DNA of 5,830 nucleotides. It comes from an uncultured Lachnospiraceae bacterium (GTDB lineage: Bacteria; Bacillota; Clostridia; Lachnospirales; Lachnospiraceae). A model generated the notes under the pieces. That model had not been told where the DNA came from, ran no database searches, and was given only the letters and a program-made list of their open reading frames with translations. Position 1 is the stretch's first letter. Each line of letters begins with the position of its first letter. A program made the position numbers and the translations under genes. Below are positions 5,419 to 5,830 of this stretch, one piece after another. The stretch spans positions 1 through 5,830 of the forward strand of contig CAMNBW010000115.1 of NCBI GenBank assembly GCA_946533525.1, in the 5' to 3' direction.

Positions 5419-5830
5419 TGGCAACTATAAATGAATTTTTAATAACAATCGTAATGTCTGCGGTTGCCGCAATTCTTGCCTGGTTCGCCGGAAGGCTGAT
5501 GGGAAAATGTATGATGCTGGTTAAAAAAGGCGGCCTGGAGGAAAATACGGATATATTTAATGTAATAAATGCCGTGAATAGCCTGTTTAGGTTCATTCCA
5601 TATATATTACTGCTGTTATTATTAAATATCCTGCTCAGAACCCACCTGACAAAGCCGCTTATTATTGCGATCTCCATATTTTTGGAGCTGCTTCCCCTGT
5701 TCACGTTTTCGGTCTATAAGGCTATGAACAAGGTTCCGCAGGATGTCATCGATGCCGCCGTGGCGATGGGCAGTGAAACCGAAGAAATATTGGAGCTCTT
5801 TGTGCTTCCCGAAGCCCGCAGCGAGGTCAA
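5418..5830 (+). CDS. MetI-like ABC transporter permease, 3' end outside window
   Basis: The frame opens at the ATG overlapping the metN-like stop and runs to the window edge with no stop: 137 codons visible of the roughly 215-230 expected for MetI. The visible part has hydrophobic segments at about 5-27, 58-72 and 80-99. The order matches MetI: a first helix, the KKGGL loop, an FRFIPYILL helix (MetI usually RSIPFIILL), another helix, then VPQDVIDAAVAMG and VLPEA, which form the coupling (EAA) motif that docks on the ATPase. The EAA core (DAAxxMG) and LPEA are kept, but the stretch between is acidic (SETEEILE), whereas MetI usually has ATPWQIIRK-like residues there. It would form the membrane channel of a methionine-type importer with the preceding ATPase. 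No substrate-binding protein is visible; a metQ-like gene could follow beyond the edge. The family is reasonably secure; methionine as substrate is inference. Confidence 0.8.
   Translation, partial: MATINEFLITIVMSAVAAILAWFAGRLMGKCMMLVKKGGLEENTDIFNVINAVNSLFRFIPYILLLLLLNILLRTHLTKPLIIAISIFLELLPLFTFSVYKAMNKVPQDVIDAAVAMGSETEEILELFVLPEARSEV

Noticed and set aside
5411..5704. 97-codon open frame on the - strand
   Set aside because: It is antisense to the MetI-like permease, whose helices, EAA motif and coupled start are clear.

Overview
The window is densely coding. Every supportable gene lies on the + strand, spacing between genes is very short, and base composition is moderate. The mix of genes (a CPBP intramembrane protease, a cytosolic esterase, HypF, and a MetNI-type ABC pair with a NIL domain) and the codon use suggest an anaerobic member of the Bacillota, most likely Clostridia of the Lachnospiraceae/Butyrivibrio type. 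This taxonomic call is inference; no rRNA or other marker is present.

Layout. 1-996 is a CPBP-family (Abi/Rce1-like) multi-pass membrane protease whose reading frame is open to the left edge, so its true start may lie outside. 1003-1818 is an alpha/beta hydrolase resembling the predicted-peptidase/feruloyl-esterase-like family, with a complete Ser-Asp-His set. 1819-4320 is HypF, the carbamoyltransferase that starts cyanide-ligand synthesis for [NiFe]-hydrogenase. The first three genes are separated by 6 and 0 bases and look like one translationally coupled unit. After an 81-base gap come a MetN-like ATPase (4402-5418) and a MetI-like permease (5418 to the right edge, incomplete), overlapping by one base. 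Nothing convincing lies on the - strand; the long open frames there are shadows of these genes.

Two genes stand out. HypF has all its expected domains but carries several local deviations: an in-frame tract of seven 9-base units (Val-Glu/Asp-Pro/Arg-like) in the acylphosphatase region, bracketed by a perfect 9-base direct repeat 87 bases apart; five extra residues inside the second zinc finger; and substitutions in two motifs that are normally well conserved. The MetN-like protein keeps Walker A, Walker B and the methionine-sensing NIL domain but has lost the Q-loop Gln, the LSGGQ signature and the H-loop His. It therefore looks like an ABC subunit with impaired or altered catalysis, paired with a permease whose coupling helix is unusually acidic.

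Functionally, the first three genes share no evident pathway, and no other hydrogenase maturation gene (hypA-E) is visible. The last two form a methionine-type importer module; no substrate-binding protein is in the window. No RNA genes, CRISPR arrays, insertion sequences or convincing promoters or terminators were found.
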